Positions 20,683-29,703 of a DNA stretch of 64,000 nt are shown here, in pieces. The stretch is from Luteolibacter flavescens (GTDB lineage Bacteria; Verrucomicrobiota; Verrucomicrobiia; Verrucomicrobiales; Akkermansiaceae), in contig NZ_JAPDDS010000020.1 in assembly GCF_025950085.1 (NCBI RefSeq), forward strand, positions 1 to 64,000. The letters run 5' to 3'. The notes beneath the pieces are model-generated. The model saw only the letters and a list, made by a program, of their open reading frames with translations, ran no database searches and was not told where the DNA came from. The number at the start of each line of letters is the position of its first letter. The first letter of the stretch is position 1. Both the position numbers and the translations under genes were made by a program.

Positions 20683-22101
20683 GTGATCCCGAACGTCCTC
20701 GCCGAACGCTACGCGTCCCCCGCCCTGCAAGCCATCTGGTCCGCCGAAGGCCGCATCGTGCTGGAGCGCGAGTTCTGGATCGCGGTGATGAAGGCCCAGC
20801 GCGACTTGGGCCTCGACATCCCCGCCGAGGCGATCGCCGCGTATGAGAAGGCGAAGGACTCCGTCGATCCCAGCTCGATCATGGCGCGCGAGCGCGTGAC
20901 CCGCCACGACGTGAAAGCGCGCATCGAGGAATTCAACGACCTGGCCGGCCACGAGCATATCCACAAGGGCATGACCTCGCGCGACCTGACGGAAAACGTG
21001 GAGCAGCTCCAGGTGTGGCGCTCGCTGCTGGCAATCCGCGACAAGTCCGTGGCCGTCCTCGCCCGCCTGAAGAAGCGCGCCGAGCAGTGGAACGACCTCG
21101 TCATCACCGCCCGCACCCACAACGTGGCCGCGCAGCCGACCACGCTGGGCAAGCGCATCGCGATGTTCGGCGAGGAAATGCTCTCCGCCCACCATGCGCT
21201 GGCCGATGTGATCGCGCGCTACCCCGTCCGCGGCCTGAAGGGCGCGGTGGGCACGCAGATGGACCAGCTTTCCCTTTTCGATGGCGACGCCTCGCAGGTC
21301 GCCGCGCTGGAGCAGAAGGTGGTCTCCCACTTGGGCATGCCGGCGGTGTGGACGAATGTCGGCCAGGTCTATCCCCGCTCGCTGGACTTCCGCGTGGTGG
21401 CGGCCCTGACGGATCTCGCCAGCGGCCCGTCCTCCTTCTGCCGCACGCTGCGCCTGATGGCCGGCCACGAGACCGCCAGCGAAGGCTTCGCCCCCGGCCA
21501 GACGGGATCGAGCGCCATGCCGCACAAGATGAATTCCCGCTCCTGCGAGCGAGTGAATGGCTTCCACGTCATCCTGAAAGGATACCTCGCCATGGCCTCC
21601 GGCCTCGCCGGCGACCAGTGGAACGAGGGCGATGTCTCCTGCTCCGTGGTCCGCCGCGTGATGCTGCCGGATGCCTTCTTCGCCATCGACGGACTTTTCG
21701 AGACCTACCTGACCGTGCTCGACCAGATGGACGCCTACCCGGCCGTGATCGGGAAGGAGAACGCCCACTACCTGCCCTTCCTGATGACCACCACCATCAT
21801 GATGGAAGCCGTGAAGGCCGGCGTGGGCCGTGAAACCGCGCACAAGGCGATCAAGGAACACGCCGTGGGCACCGTGAACGACCTGCGCGCGGGCAAGACG
21901 ACCGTGAACGATCTGGTGGACCGCCTGGCCAATGACGAGCGCATCCCGATGGATCGCGGCCAGCTCGCCGCCATCGTCGCCGAGGGCGAGAGCAATGCCG
22001 GGGCCGCACAGGCACAGGTTGCCATCTTCTCGAAGGCAGTGGGCGAACTCGAGGCAGCCCACCCGGAAGCCGCCGCCTACGCCCCCGGCTCCATCCTCTG
22101 A
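20683..22101 (+). CDS. purB: Adenylosuccinate lyase
   Basis: The GTG at 20683 gives the usual purB start (IPNVLAERYAS) and a 472-aa enzyme; the TTG 36 bp upstream adds no conserved sequence. Conserved elements include TSRDLTENV (substrate loop), the RTHNVAAQPTT segment with His146, and the superfamily signature GSSAMPHKMN (275-284). PurB cleaves SAICAR in purine synthesis and adenylosuccinate in AMP formation. It is monocistronic and ends in a hairpin shared with the convergent neighbour. Confidence 0.95.
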   Translation: MIPNVLAERYASPALQAIWSAEGRIVLEREFWIAVMKAQRDLGLDIPAEAIAAYEKAKDSVDPSSIMARERVTRHDVKARIEEFNDLAGHEHIHKGMTSRDLTENVEQLQVWRSLLAIRDKSVAVLARLKKRAEQWNDLVITARTHNVAAQPTTLGKRIAMFGEEMLSAHHALADVIARYPVRGLKGAVGTQMDQLSLFDGDASQVAALEQKVVSHLGMPAVWTNVGQVYPRSLDFRVVAALTDLASGPSSFCRTLRLMAGHETASEGFAPGQTGSSAMPHKMNSRSCERVNGFHVILKGYLAMASGLAGDQWNEGDVSCSVVRRVMLPDAFFAIDGLFETYLTVLDQMDAYPAVIGKENAHYLPFLMTTTIMMEAVKAGVGRETAHKAIKEHAVGTVNDLRAGKTTVNDLVDRLANDERIPMDRGQLAAIVAEGESNAGAAQAQVAIFSKAVGELEAAHPEAAAYAPGSIL

Positions 22102-22178
22102 GAAAGTGGCCGCGGCTTCCAGCCGCAAGCCTCCACGGACTGATGCAAGGCTTGCGGCAAGATGCCGCAAGCCTCTTT
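22102..22178. repeat. REP-like double palindrome, probable bidirectional terminator
   Basis: A perfect 12-bp inverted repeat AGGCTTGCGGCA / TGCCGCAAGCCT (22148-22159, 22163-22174) follows a related smaller palindrome GCGGCT-TCC-AGCCGC. GAAAG and CTTTC lie at the outer ends. It fills the 81-bp gap between two convergent stop codons. Confidence 0.7.
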
Positions 22179-22182
22179 CCGC

Positions 22183-23907
22183 TCAGCGGAACAGCGCATC
22201 CACGCCCATCGCCGACTTGCGGAGGAACTTCGGCACGGCCTTGCTTTTTCCCGGGCGGATGAGCCGGAAGATCAGGCCGAGCAGGTTCAGCGTGAAAACG
22301 TGGTCGATGAGCCGGTAGCCGCGCTGGCGGCGGAGCAGCAGGGAGGAAAGCCAGCCGAGCGTCTGCCGCTTCACCTTGAAGGGCTCAAAGTTGATCTTGA
22401 TGCGGTAGCGCTGCCGGCGGTCGCTCGGCCACGCCTTCTTGTAGGCCTTCTTCGAGGCGCGGATGCGCTCGGCCAGCTCCGGCTCGAAGGGCAGGAAGTA
22501 GTAGCGCCGCGCCAGCCGCACGAGGTGGCAGAAGTCCCGCCAGTGCTCGATGTCCGCCACGGGCAGGTCCGCGGTGCGCGCCAGCTCGATCATGCGCGGG
22601 AAGAGCGCGTAGGCCGCCTCGCCCTCGCGCAGCGCACGCTCGGGATCGGTCACGAAGTGCCGCAGCACCTTTCGCACCGCGTGATTGATGAAAAGGCAGT
22701 CCCAATAGACATGCAGGAGCGGCGGGATGCGGACGCGGCGGAAGAAGAGCTTCTGCGAGGCAAATTCCCCGATGTAGTGCAGCTCCTTCACCACCGTCTC
22801 CGAGTGGCGCAGCAGCTCCAGCACCGCGGGTGCCTTCTCCGCGCCCACGACGTGCGCGACTGCGTCCTCCACGGACTCGTGATAGCGGAAGATCCGCAGC
22901 GCAACCCGGGTATTCAGCCGCAGCCAGAAGTCGCGGCCGTCTTCCTCCAGGAATGCGAGGCGTCGGAAGCGGTGCCACCCGCCGGTCTGACACCACACCG
23001 AGATGCCCGCGAGATTCGCATCGCCCTGCAGTTCGCGCGCGTATTGCTCGCAGTCCCAGCCGATGAAGCTGGGATACTCCCCTGCTCCCTCGTATTCACG
23101 GCGCGCCTGCAGCTCCACGATCTTGCGGTGCGGCGTTCGGAAGAAGGCGCGGTTCAGCGGCAGGTAGCGGAAGAAATCGCTCTCGCCGTATTTCATCGAG
23201 AGGATGAAGGCGGGCGAGTCGATGCCCTTCAGCGCATCCGCCAGCGTGCGACGGTGCCAGATGAGATCGCCGATGCGGTGCGCGCCGACGGTCCATGTTC
23301 GCAGGATGAGCGTGCGCCCGTGCTTCTCGAAAATGGGCAACAGGTCGTGCAGCAGACGATTCGTCTCCTTCGCATCGCGGACATGCAGGCGGGTGCGCAG
23401 CGGGTCCTTCACGTCCACGCCATCGCTCTCGCCGATGCGCAGGACGATGCCGGTGATCTGCGGGAAGTCCGCGAGCATGCCCCCGACCAGCTCGCGATAG
23501 TAGCACTCCAGCTTCTCCCGATCCTCGCCGATGGCCGCCTCGACTCCGGGCGACACCGGCAGCACGTCCGAGGTGAGATAGAGATCCAGCCCCGCCCCGC
23601 GGACGATTTCGAAAAGCACCGCGAACTCCTCGCGCAGCACGGCGATACGCGCGGCGGTCTCCTCGTCATGCAGCGGGTGGGCGGCGAGGTGCGCCAGATC
23701 ATCCAGCGTGACCGCCGTGAATCCCGCCGCGGCCACTTCGCGAGTGAAGGTCCGCAGGTCCTCCCGGATGCCCTTCCACTGCTCCTCGCGCTCCGGTCCG
23801 GACGTGGCGAGCCGGGTGAAGTGAATCTTCGACCAATTGATGCGGCGGCCCTCGCAGCCACGGAAGAACGGTCCGATCGCGTCGATAAGATAAATCCCCG
23901 GCAGCAT
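22183..23907 (-). CDS. Conserved protein of unknown function, possible GH67-like TIM barrel
   Basis: The start at 23907 (MLPGIYLIDAIGPFF) is preferred, since an upstream open extension would run into the divergent gene's start. The 574-aa protein has no signal peptide. Its first 350 residues read as a TIM barrel with barrel-end motifs VLRIGESDG, LRTWTVG, FIGWDCEQYAREL and GISVWCQTGGWHRF. These recall the catalytic face of alpha-glucuronidases (GH67) but are not diagnostic. The C-terminal third is helical and Arg/Lys-rich. It stands alone, convergent with purB and divergent from the secretin-like gene. Function is not assigned. Confidence 0.7.
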   Translation of the reverse strand: MLPGIYLIDAIGPFFRGCEGRRINWSKIHFTRLATSGPEREEQWKGIREDLRTFTREVAAAGFTAVTLDDLAHLAAHPLHDEETAARIAVLREEFAVLFEIVRGAGLDLYLTSDVLPVSPGVEAAIGEDREKLECYYRELVGGMLADFPQITGIVLRIGESDGVDVKDPLRTRLHVRDAKETNRLLHDLLPIFEKHGRTLILRTWTVGAHRIGDLIWHRRTLADALKGIDSPAFILSMKYGESDFFRYLPLNRAFFRTPHRKIVELQARREYEGAGEYPSFIGWDCEQYARELQGDANLAGISVWCQTGGWHRFRRLAFLEEDGRDFWLRLNTRVALRIFRYHESVEDAVAHVVGAEKAPAVLELLRHSETVVKELHYIGEFASQKLFFRRVRIPPLLHVYWDCLFINHAVRKVLRHFVTDPERALREGEAAYALFPRMIELARTADLPVADIEHWRDFCHLVRLARRYYFLPFEPELAERIRASKKAYKKAWPSDRRQRYRIKINFEPFKVKRQTLGWLSSLLLRRQRGYRLIDHVFTLNLLGLIFRLIRPGKSKAVPKFLRKSAMGVDALFR

Positions 23908-24014
23908 GCTCAGTGCGACGCTGGCGTCACACAGATGCGGCGCAAAGACCCCGAATATGACAGGATCGTGACATTCGGCGGGAGAGAGCCACTTTTCCGT
24001 CTTTTGACATCCAT

Positions 24015-24043
24015 TTGACCTGCGGCCGGCGCGGACCTGCGAT
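24015..24043 (+). promoter_or_regulatory. Candidate promoter of the secretin-like/two-component operon
   Basis: TTGACC (24015-24020) is followed after 17 bp by TGCGAT (24038-24043), close to the start codon at 24056. A second TTGACA (24004-24009) lies just upstream. The spacing is right but the -10 match is weak. Confidence 0.3.
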
Positions 24044-24055
24044 GCTGGCGGAGTT

Positions 24056-24862
24056 ATGAAGAAAACCATCTGCATCCTGATCACCGGACTCACCACCCTG
24101 TCCGGACTCCACGCCCAAGACCGCGCCGCCACCGATCCCTTCGTCCGGAATGGTGCGCAGGACAACCAAGCCGACGAAAATATCCCGCGGGTGATCTCGA
24201 TCTGCGTCGAGAACTTCTCGCTGGACCTCAATGAGGCATCCGCACTCTACCAGCAGAAGATGGGCGACACCAAGCTCTACGCCGAACTCCGTGCTCGCGT
24301 GGCAAAGAACCAGGCAAAGCAGGAGACCTTCAGCGTGATCCGCGCGCGCACGGGGGAGAAGGCGTTGGTCGAGAGCCTATCGGAGCATATCTATCCCACG
24401 GAGTACGATCATGGCACCCCGGCGAATACCCCGGTGCCCGCTGCCGCTGCGGCCACGGCAAACGGAAACAAGCAGGCGTCCACACCGACAGCCACCCCAG
24501 CGACCATTTCCCCGGCCACCCCTCCCATCCTGCCGACCGCTTTCGAAACACGGAACACCGGCATCACCGTGGAGATCGAACCGACCCTCACTGCCGACGG
24601 TCGCGTGGTAGACCTACGGATCGCACCCGACTTCACCACCCTCGCGGAACGAGTGAAATGGGGCCAGGGCACCGCGGAGGCCGAGCTGCCCATCTTTGAG
24701 TCCCAGCGCATCACACTTGCCACCTCTCTCATCACCGGCCAACCGCAACTGCTGGGCACGCCGAGCCGCCCTCCGGTGTCAAAGGTGGATGCTGACTCCG
24801 CGAACCGCGTGTGGTTCTGTTTCGTTACCGCGGATGTCATCCCCGTCGTGAAGGAACCTTGA
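24056..24862 (+). CDS. Secreted protein with secretin-like C-terminal segment
   Basis: The 268-aa protein begins with a signal peptide (MKKTICILITGLTTLSGLHA). A helical N-terminal part is followed by an Ala/Thr/Pro-rich linker (about 120-160). The last 100 residues contain ETRNTGITVEIEPTLTADGR and VDLRIAPDF, then SLITGQPQLLGTPSRP. This is the beta-strand pattern of secretin (GspD/PilQ) C-domains, but only part of a barrel protomer is present. It is translationally coupled (TGATG) to the sensor kinase, so it may be an envelope component or accessory of that signalling unit. No pil or gsp genes are nearby. Confidence 0.65.
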   Translation: MKKTICILITGLTTLSGLHAQDRAATDPFVRNGAQDNQADENIPRVISICVENFSLDLNEASALYQQKMGDTKLYAELRARVAKNQAKQETFSVIRARTGEKALVESLSEHIYPTEYDHGTPANTPVPAAAAATANGNKQASTPTATPATISPATPPILPTAFETRNTGITVEIEPTLTADGRVVDLRIAPDFTTLAERVKWGQGTAEAELPIFESQRITLATSLITGQPQLLGTPSRPPVSKVDADSANRVWFCFVTADVIPVVKEP

Positions 24863-26442
24863 TGAGAAGCCACTGGCTCACTCTCGGACCGATGCTTGCC
24901 GCCGCCGCTCTGGTGCTCTGGGGCGGCGAGCGGATGTCCCGACGCACGGTGGAGGACAGGATTCCCGCGGATCGCGACCGGGTGTTCGATTTCGCGGCGT
25001 CCTTCCGCGGCGAGCTTGACCGGCTGGATGACGTCTATGCGGGGCACTTGGCGGAGATCGCCAGCTCCACCGCCTCCGCCTGGCTGCCCGTGGATGCCAG
25101 CGAGCGACGCTGCGAGAATGTCATCGGCCTACGGTCCTGCTACGTCTTCGCCTCCTCGCAGCGGACTGCGTTTTTCAGCGGGAAGAAGCCAGCCGTGGGC
25201 GCCAGCAGCCGCATCCCGGAAGTCATCGCGGAGGGCGATGGCGGGCGGATCGTCCCACGCAGTGCGGTGGTGCTGCCCAAGGAAATCCTGGAAGGCGTCT
25301 CCACCACGAGCGGCTGGCTCCCCGGTCCGGAAGAGGGCCATCAGGTCCGGTGGATCCGCACGGAGCCGGCACGCGTGATTGCCTTCGTCATTGATGAGGA
25401 TGAGCTGGCGGAGTGCCTGCAAAAGCACCTCGCCGCGTGGATGCCCGGCCCGATGGCTCCGCTGCGCGAAGCGGACGAGCGGGTGGCGATCCAGGGCCCC
25501 GGCGGGAAGGAGTGGCTGGCACGTGCCGATGCCTCGCACACGGGCCCCGCAGCGATGTCGTTGCCTCATCGCACCGGTCTCGGCGAGTGGCAGGTGCTGG
25601 CGTGGGACAAGCTGGAGACCGGCAGCACCCACGATGCCGCCACGCTGATCCTCGCGGGAGCGATCGCCTGCGGGCTGATCCTTGCCGGCATCTCGCTCCA
25701 GATCCAGCAGGGCCGGGCACTGCGGCTCGCGGAAGAGCGGGTGTCCTTCGTGAACCGCGTGTCGCACGAACTCGGCACGCCGCTGACGAACATCCTGCTC
25801 AATCTCGATCTCGCCGGGCGCTCGCTCGACACACGACCGGCCGAGGCCCAGCGGCGGCTCTCGCTGGTGCATGAGGAAGTCCGGCGGCTGGGACGGCTCG
25901 TCGCGAACGTGCTCACGTTTTCCCGCAGCGAGCGGAAGACCCTGGAACTCGCGCCCACCGCCTGCATCCCGGACCAAGTGGTGGAAGACATGCTCGCACA
26001 ATTCCAACCGTCGCTGGATCGCCGGAAGATCCGCGTGGAATGGCAGCGCGGCGCGGGCAATAGCACGCTGCTGGATGCGGACGCGCTCGCCCAGATCACC
26101 GGCAACCTGATTTCCAATGTCGAGAAATACGCCGGCTCCGGCGGTTGGCTCGGGCTGGCGACCTCAATGGAAGGGGACCGGCTGGTGCTGCGCGTGAGTG
26201 ACCGCGGACCGGGCATCCCGGCGCGCTTTCGGGGCAGGATCTTCGAGCCTTTCGAGAGGATCCACGGCGGCGTCAGTGAGGGCGCCAGCGGGACAGGGCT
26301 GGGCCTCGCCATCGCGCGCGACCTCGCCCGGCGGATGGGCGGGGACTTGCTACTATGCCCATCGGAGACGGGCACCGTCTTCGAGCTGGACCTGCCCGCA
26401 CCGCCCCACCTCGCCATCATCTCCCACACTGAAGTCGCATGA
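24862..26442 (+). CDS. Membrane sensor histidine kinase
   Basis: The start at 24862 overlaps the preceding stop (TGATG) and has AAGGAAC upstream. The 526-aa protein has TM1 (about 8-22), a large extracytoplasmic sensor (about 30-255) without a recognised fold, TM2 (about 259-280), and no clear HAMP. The DHp box VNRVSHELGTPLTN has phospho-acceptor His302. The HATPase has N-box NLISNVEKYA, G1 DRGPGIP and G2 GTGLGLAIARD. Its gene overlaps that of the response regulator by 4 bp, so the two are a cognate pair. Confidence 0.92.
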   Translation: MRSHWLTLGPMLAAAALVLWGGERMSRRTVEDRIPADRDRVFDFAASFRGELDRLDDVYAGHLAEIASSTASAWLPVDASERRCENVIGLRSCYVFASSQRTAFFSGKKPAVGASSRIPEVIAEGDGGRIVPRSAVVLPKEILEGVSTTSGWLPGPEEGHQVRWIRTEPARVIAFVIDEDELAECLQKHLAAWMPGPMAPLREADERVAIQGPGGKEWLARADASHTGPAAMSLPHRTGLGEWQVLAWDKLETGSTHDAATLILAGAIACGLILAGISLQIQQGRALRLAEERVSFVNRVSHELGTPLTNILLNLDLAGRSLDTRPAEAQRRLSLVHEEVRRLGRLVANVLTFSRSERKTLELAPTACIPDQVVEDMLAQFQPSLDRRKIRVEWQRGAGNSTLLDADALAQITGNLISNVEKYAGSGGWLGLATSMEGDRLVLRVSDRGPGIPARFRGRIFEPFERIHGGVSEGASGTGLGLAIARDLARRMGGDLLLCPSETGTVFELDLPAPPHLAIISHTEVA

Positions 26443-27107
26443 CCATCCTGCTCGCCGAAGACGATCCGCTGACGCTCGATGCGCTCGCCGCGTGCATCGA
26501 GGACGAGGGCTTCCGCACGATCTCCGCGTCGGATGGGAAGGAGGCGCTGGAGCTGTGGGCGCGGCACCGGCCCCAACTGCTGTGCCTGGACATCATGATG
26601 CCCGGCGTGGATGGCTTCGAAGTCTGCCGCCGCGTGCGTGCGACCGACCCCGCGGTGCCCATCCTCTTCCTCTCCGCGAAGAACGAGGAGGCGGACGTGG
26701 TGGTGGGCCTTGGTCTCGGTGCGGACGATTTCATCCGCAAGCCCTTCACCCGTGCCGAGGTCATCGCACGCATCCGCGCGGCACTGCGAAGGGTGGCTCC
26801 TGCGAATGGCACCAGCTTCACGATGAAGGATCTCACCGTGAGGCCGGATGCGCTGAGTGCGGAGCGGAATGGCAAGGTCATCGAGCTGACCCGCCGCGAG
26901 GTCTCGATGCTGGAGCTGCTGCACCGCCACGCGGGCAAGCCGGTGAGCCGCGATGCCTTCCTCGATGCCTGCTGGGGCCTCGACTACTTCCCCGACTCCC
27001 GGACGCTCGACCAGCACGTGCTGATGCTGCGGAAGAAGATCGAGGCTGATCCGGCAAGGCCCGAGATCATCGAGACCGTGCGCGGGACGGGGTATCGGTT
27101 TTCGTAG
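26439..27107 (+). CDS. OmpR/PhoB-family response regulator
   Basis: The 222-aa protein has a receiver domain with the acidic pocket (Glu7, Asp8, Asp9), phospho-acceptor Asp51 in CLDIMMPGVDG, switch Ser79 and Lys101. The C-terminal winged-helix DNA-binding domain includes LTRREVSMLELL and RTLDQHVLMLRKKIE. It begins inside the kinase stop codon (ATGA). Targets are unknown. The upstream secretin-like gene is in the same operon. Confidence 0.94.
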   Translation: MTILLAEDDPLTLDALAACIEDEGFRTISASDGKEALELWARHRPQLLCLDIMMPGVDGFEVCRRVRATDPAVPILFLSAKNEEADVVVGLGLGADDFIRKPFTRAEVIARIRAALRRVAPANGTSFTMKDLTVRPDALSAERNGKVIELTRREVSMLELLHRHAGKPVSRDAFLDACWGLDYFPDSRTLDQHVLMLRKKIEADPARPEIIETVRGTGYRFS

Positions 27108-27139
27108 CGGGGCCGGATTTCCGTAAGGGAGTCGCGTTC

Positions 27140-27709
27140 ACGTAGCGGAGCTACATCCCCGTAGCGGAGCCGACTGCGTCGCTCCGGCTGGGTGCGGACC
27201 GCATGAACAGTCAAAGTGGCGATCCACCTTCAACCCCCGCCCCGCCGGAAGGACGCAGTCCTTTCGCTACCTTTGGCTACGCTTCCGCAGCGGAGCTACA
27301 TCCTCGTAGCGGAGCCGACTTCGTCGCTCCGGCTGGGGGCGGACCGCATGAACGATCCAAGCGGCGATTCTCCTTCATTCCCCGCCCCGCCGGAAGGACG
27401 CAGTCCTTCCGCTACCTCTGGCTACGCTTCCGTAGCGGAGCTACATCCTCGTAGTGGAGCCGACTGCGTCGCTCCGGCTGGGTGCGGACCGCATGAACGA
27501 TCCAAGCGGCGATTCTCCTTCAGCCCCCGCACAGCCGGAAGGACGCAGTCCTTCCGCTACCTTTGGCTACGTTTCCGTAGCGGAGCTACATCTTCGTAGC
27601 GGAGCCGACTGCGTCGCTCCGGCTGGGTGCGGACCGCATGATCGATCCGAGTGGCGATCCACCTTCAGCCCCCGCACAGCCGGAAGGACGCAGTCCTTCC
27701 GCTACGGGA
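27140..27709. repeat. Tandem array of four 145-bp REPIN-like units
   Basis: Four head-to-tail copies start at 27141, 27286, 27431 and 27576, an exact 145-bp period, with a few substitutions; the last is cut short near 27709. Each unit holds two inverted palindromic cores: GGAGCCGAC-TGC-GTCGCTCC and GGAAGGAC-GCA-GTCCTTCC. Each core is bounded by GTAGCGG or its complement CCGCTAC. The period is 3n+1, so the overlapping open frames here are artefacts of the repeat. It fills the 627-bp gap between the response regulator and the convergent secreted-protein gene. Confidence 0.9.
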
Positions 27710-27734
27710 GAGTTCGCGCTAGCGACGGTGCGCC

Positions 27735-29684
27735 TCACTGCTCGGCATTTGCCCGCGCCTCGGCCTTCGAGCCCTTCTCTTCCAAGATCTCGCCGAGCAT
27801 GCGCTGGATGCCGGCCTCCGCCATCTCGCTGCGCGGGTAAAGCGCGCGGGCCTTGAGATACCAGGAAAGCGAAGCTCCAACCTGCTTGTCGCGGCGCTCT
27901 TCGAATTCACGTGCCTTGCTAAGCGCGCGGGTGAAGTCGGCCACGTCCGGAGCCAGCTTTTCCAAGGCGAGGCCGAGATTCGGATCGTCCGGGAAATCCT
28001 TGCGGAGGGAAGCGAGCTGCTCCCATGCCGCGTAGTCCTGGCTCATCTTGCTGAATTCCGCGGCCTTTTCGAGCGCACCCTCGATGCGGGTCAGATTCGT
28101 GATGATCTGCTTGAAGGCATCCTCGCGCGCGGCATCGCCCGCGATGGCCGGGGCCAGCTCATACTGGCGGCGGAAGATCTCGCGGTAGTTCCGCTCGCTG
28201 AGAAGGCGGTCGAAATCATTCTTCGCGACCGCCATGCCACCGCCGGCTTCGACGAGCTTGTCGAATTCGGCGAGCTTCGGATTCTGCGGCCACACTTCCA
28301 TGGCGTTCTTGATCTCCTGCGCGGCCTTCTCGTTGTCGCCCTTGGAGGCGGCGAGCTTCGCGGCATCGATGTGCATGCTGCTCACCCGCGTGTAAGTCGC
28401 GATCGCGGCTTCCGGCTTGGTGGCGTCAAAGTCACCGGCCATCTCCTTCAGCTTCTTCGTCAGGTTGCTGGCGGTGGTGTAATCCTTCGCATCGAGAGCG
28501 GCGATGAGCTTGTAGGACTCGCGGACGAATTCCAGCACCTGGCGCTTTTGCTCGCGCGGCAGGACCCGGATGGACGGCATGAATTCACCCACCGCATAGG
28601 CCTCGCTCAGGCGCTTCGCGGCGCTCTGGTATTCCTTCTTTTCCACGAGGAAGGTGAAGGCGTCCACGCCTTGGTTCACGTCGCGGATCGCCTCGCTGGC
28701 AAGCGAATCGAGCGCCGCCACGGTCGGGCTGGCACCGAGGCTCTCGGTGAAGAGCTTGTTCACCTCGGACTTCTGGTCGATGTGCAGGCGGTTGTCCCCG
28801 TCCTGGAAAATCTGGTGGTAGAAGCGCGCGGACATCACCACGTGCTCGAAGCGGCGCTGCACGAAGAACTGCAGCATGAGCGCCTGGTACTGGACCTTCG
28901 CCTGCGTGATCTGGAGTTCGTTCTTGGCGGTATTCGCCTTCTTCATCGCCTCGATCTCGGCGATGCGCTTCACGGAATCCACATACTGGAGCGAGACGAC
29001 GCCGCGGCCCGGATTCTCCGCAGGAGCCTTCGCCCGGCCGGGTGCCCGGTTGTTGCCACCGCCGCCACCCTGGCCGGTCGCCTTGGTCTCGTTGAGCGAG
29101 GGATCGTGCTCGTGGCGGGCCTTCCAGTCGGCATCCTTGATGAGGCGCTGCTTCTCCTCCTCGATCGCGCTCGTCAGCGCGCGCGTTCCCGAGATGTCCT
29201 TCTTCGCGAGCACCGCGGCATAGATCGCCTGGGTCAGCGAGTCGCAGAGCTTGGCGTCGCCGGGGAAAGATGAAGCACGCGGGAGCAGCTTCACCGCGCC
29301 CGGGAAGTCCGGCCCGCCCTTGTGATGCGGCGAGACGAGCTCGAGGATCTGGTCGATGGTCTCGCGATAGGCCTGGGCGTCCTCGGACTGGTCCTCGGGC
29401 TCGTTCAAGTAGCGCTCGAAACGCGCGGCGAGGGCCCTGTTGTCCGTCGCAGCCCAGGTGTGCCCGTTCCACGAGACGGTCTCCGCGGAGGGATCGAAAA
29501 ATGGAAGCTCGCTGCCAAAGGGCGAGCCGCCCGGCTTCGCCTGCTCCGGCTGCCGCTGGACGACGGTGTCGTTCGTCTGCGTCGCCGGGGGATTCGTCAC
29601 GCGCTCGCGGGCGTCCGGGTGCAGGACCTGGCCGGGCGCGATGGCGACGGTGGCGAGCAGGGCGAATGGGATGAAAGTTTTCAT
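27735..29684 (-). CDS. Secreted helical-repeat (TPR-like) protein, unknown
   Basis: The 649-aa protein has a signal peptide (MKTFIPFALLATVAIAPG) and a Pro/Gln-rich linker. A long, mostly helical body follows, with a Gly/Asn-rich break near residues 203-215 (GQGGGGGNN). Several helical hairpins in the second half (for example AASKGDNEKAAQEIKNAMEVWPQNPKL) resemble TPRs. The gene is 19 bp downstream of the small anchored protein gene and probably forms an operon with it. It is predicted to be periplasmic. No enzymatic motif is visible and no function is assigned. Confidence 0.7.
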   Translation of the reverse strand: MKTFIPFALLATVAIAPGQVLHPDARERVTNPPATQTNDTVVQRQPEQAKPGGSPFGSELPFFDPSAETVSWNGHTWAATDNRALAARFERYLNEPEDQSEDAQAYRETIDQILELVSPHHKGGPDFPGAVKLLPRASSFPGDAKLCDSLTQAIYAAVLAKKDISGTRALTSAIEEEKQRLIKDADWKARHEHDPSLNETKATGQGGGGGNNRAPGRAKAPAENPGRGVVSLQYVDSVKRIAEIEAMKKANTAKNELQITQAKVQYQALMLQFFVQRRFEHVVMSARFYHQIFQDGDNRLHIDQKSEVNKLFTESLGASPTVAALDSLASEAIRDVNQGVDAFTFLVEKKEYQSAAKRLSEAYAVGEFMPSIRVLPREQKRQVLEFVRESYKLIAALDAKDYTTASNLTKKLKEMAGDFDATKPEAAIATYTRVSSMHIDAAKLAASKGDNEKAAQEIKNAMEVWPQNPKLAEFDKLVEAGGGMAVAKNDFDRLLSERNYREIFRRQYELAPAIAGDAAREDAFKQIITNLTRIEGALEKAAEFSKMSQDYAAWEQLASLRKDFPDDPNLGLALEKLAPDVADFTRALSKAREFEERRDKQVGASLSWYLKARALYPRSEMAEAGIQRMLGEILEEKGSKAEARANAEQ

Positions 29685-29703
29685 GAGGAACGGGACGGGA
29701 CGC

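Noticed and set aside
27140-27709. CRISPR-like regular repeat spacing
   Set aside because: Whole 145-bp units are repeated with no unique spacers, and no cas genes are present.
27203-27856. Several overlapping frames encoding repetitive Pro/Ser/Arg-rich peptides
   Set aside because: They are translations of the 145-bp tandem repeat. The period is 3n+1, so each copy shifts frame and the same motifs appear in several frames.
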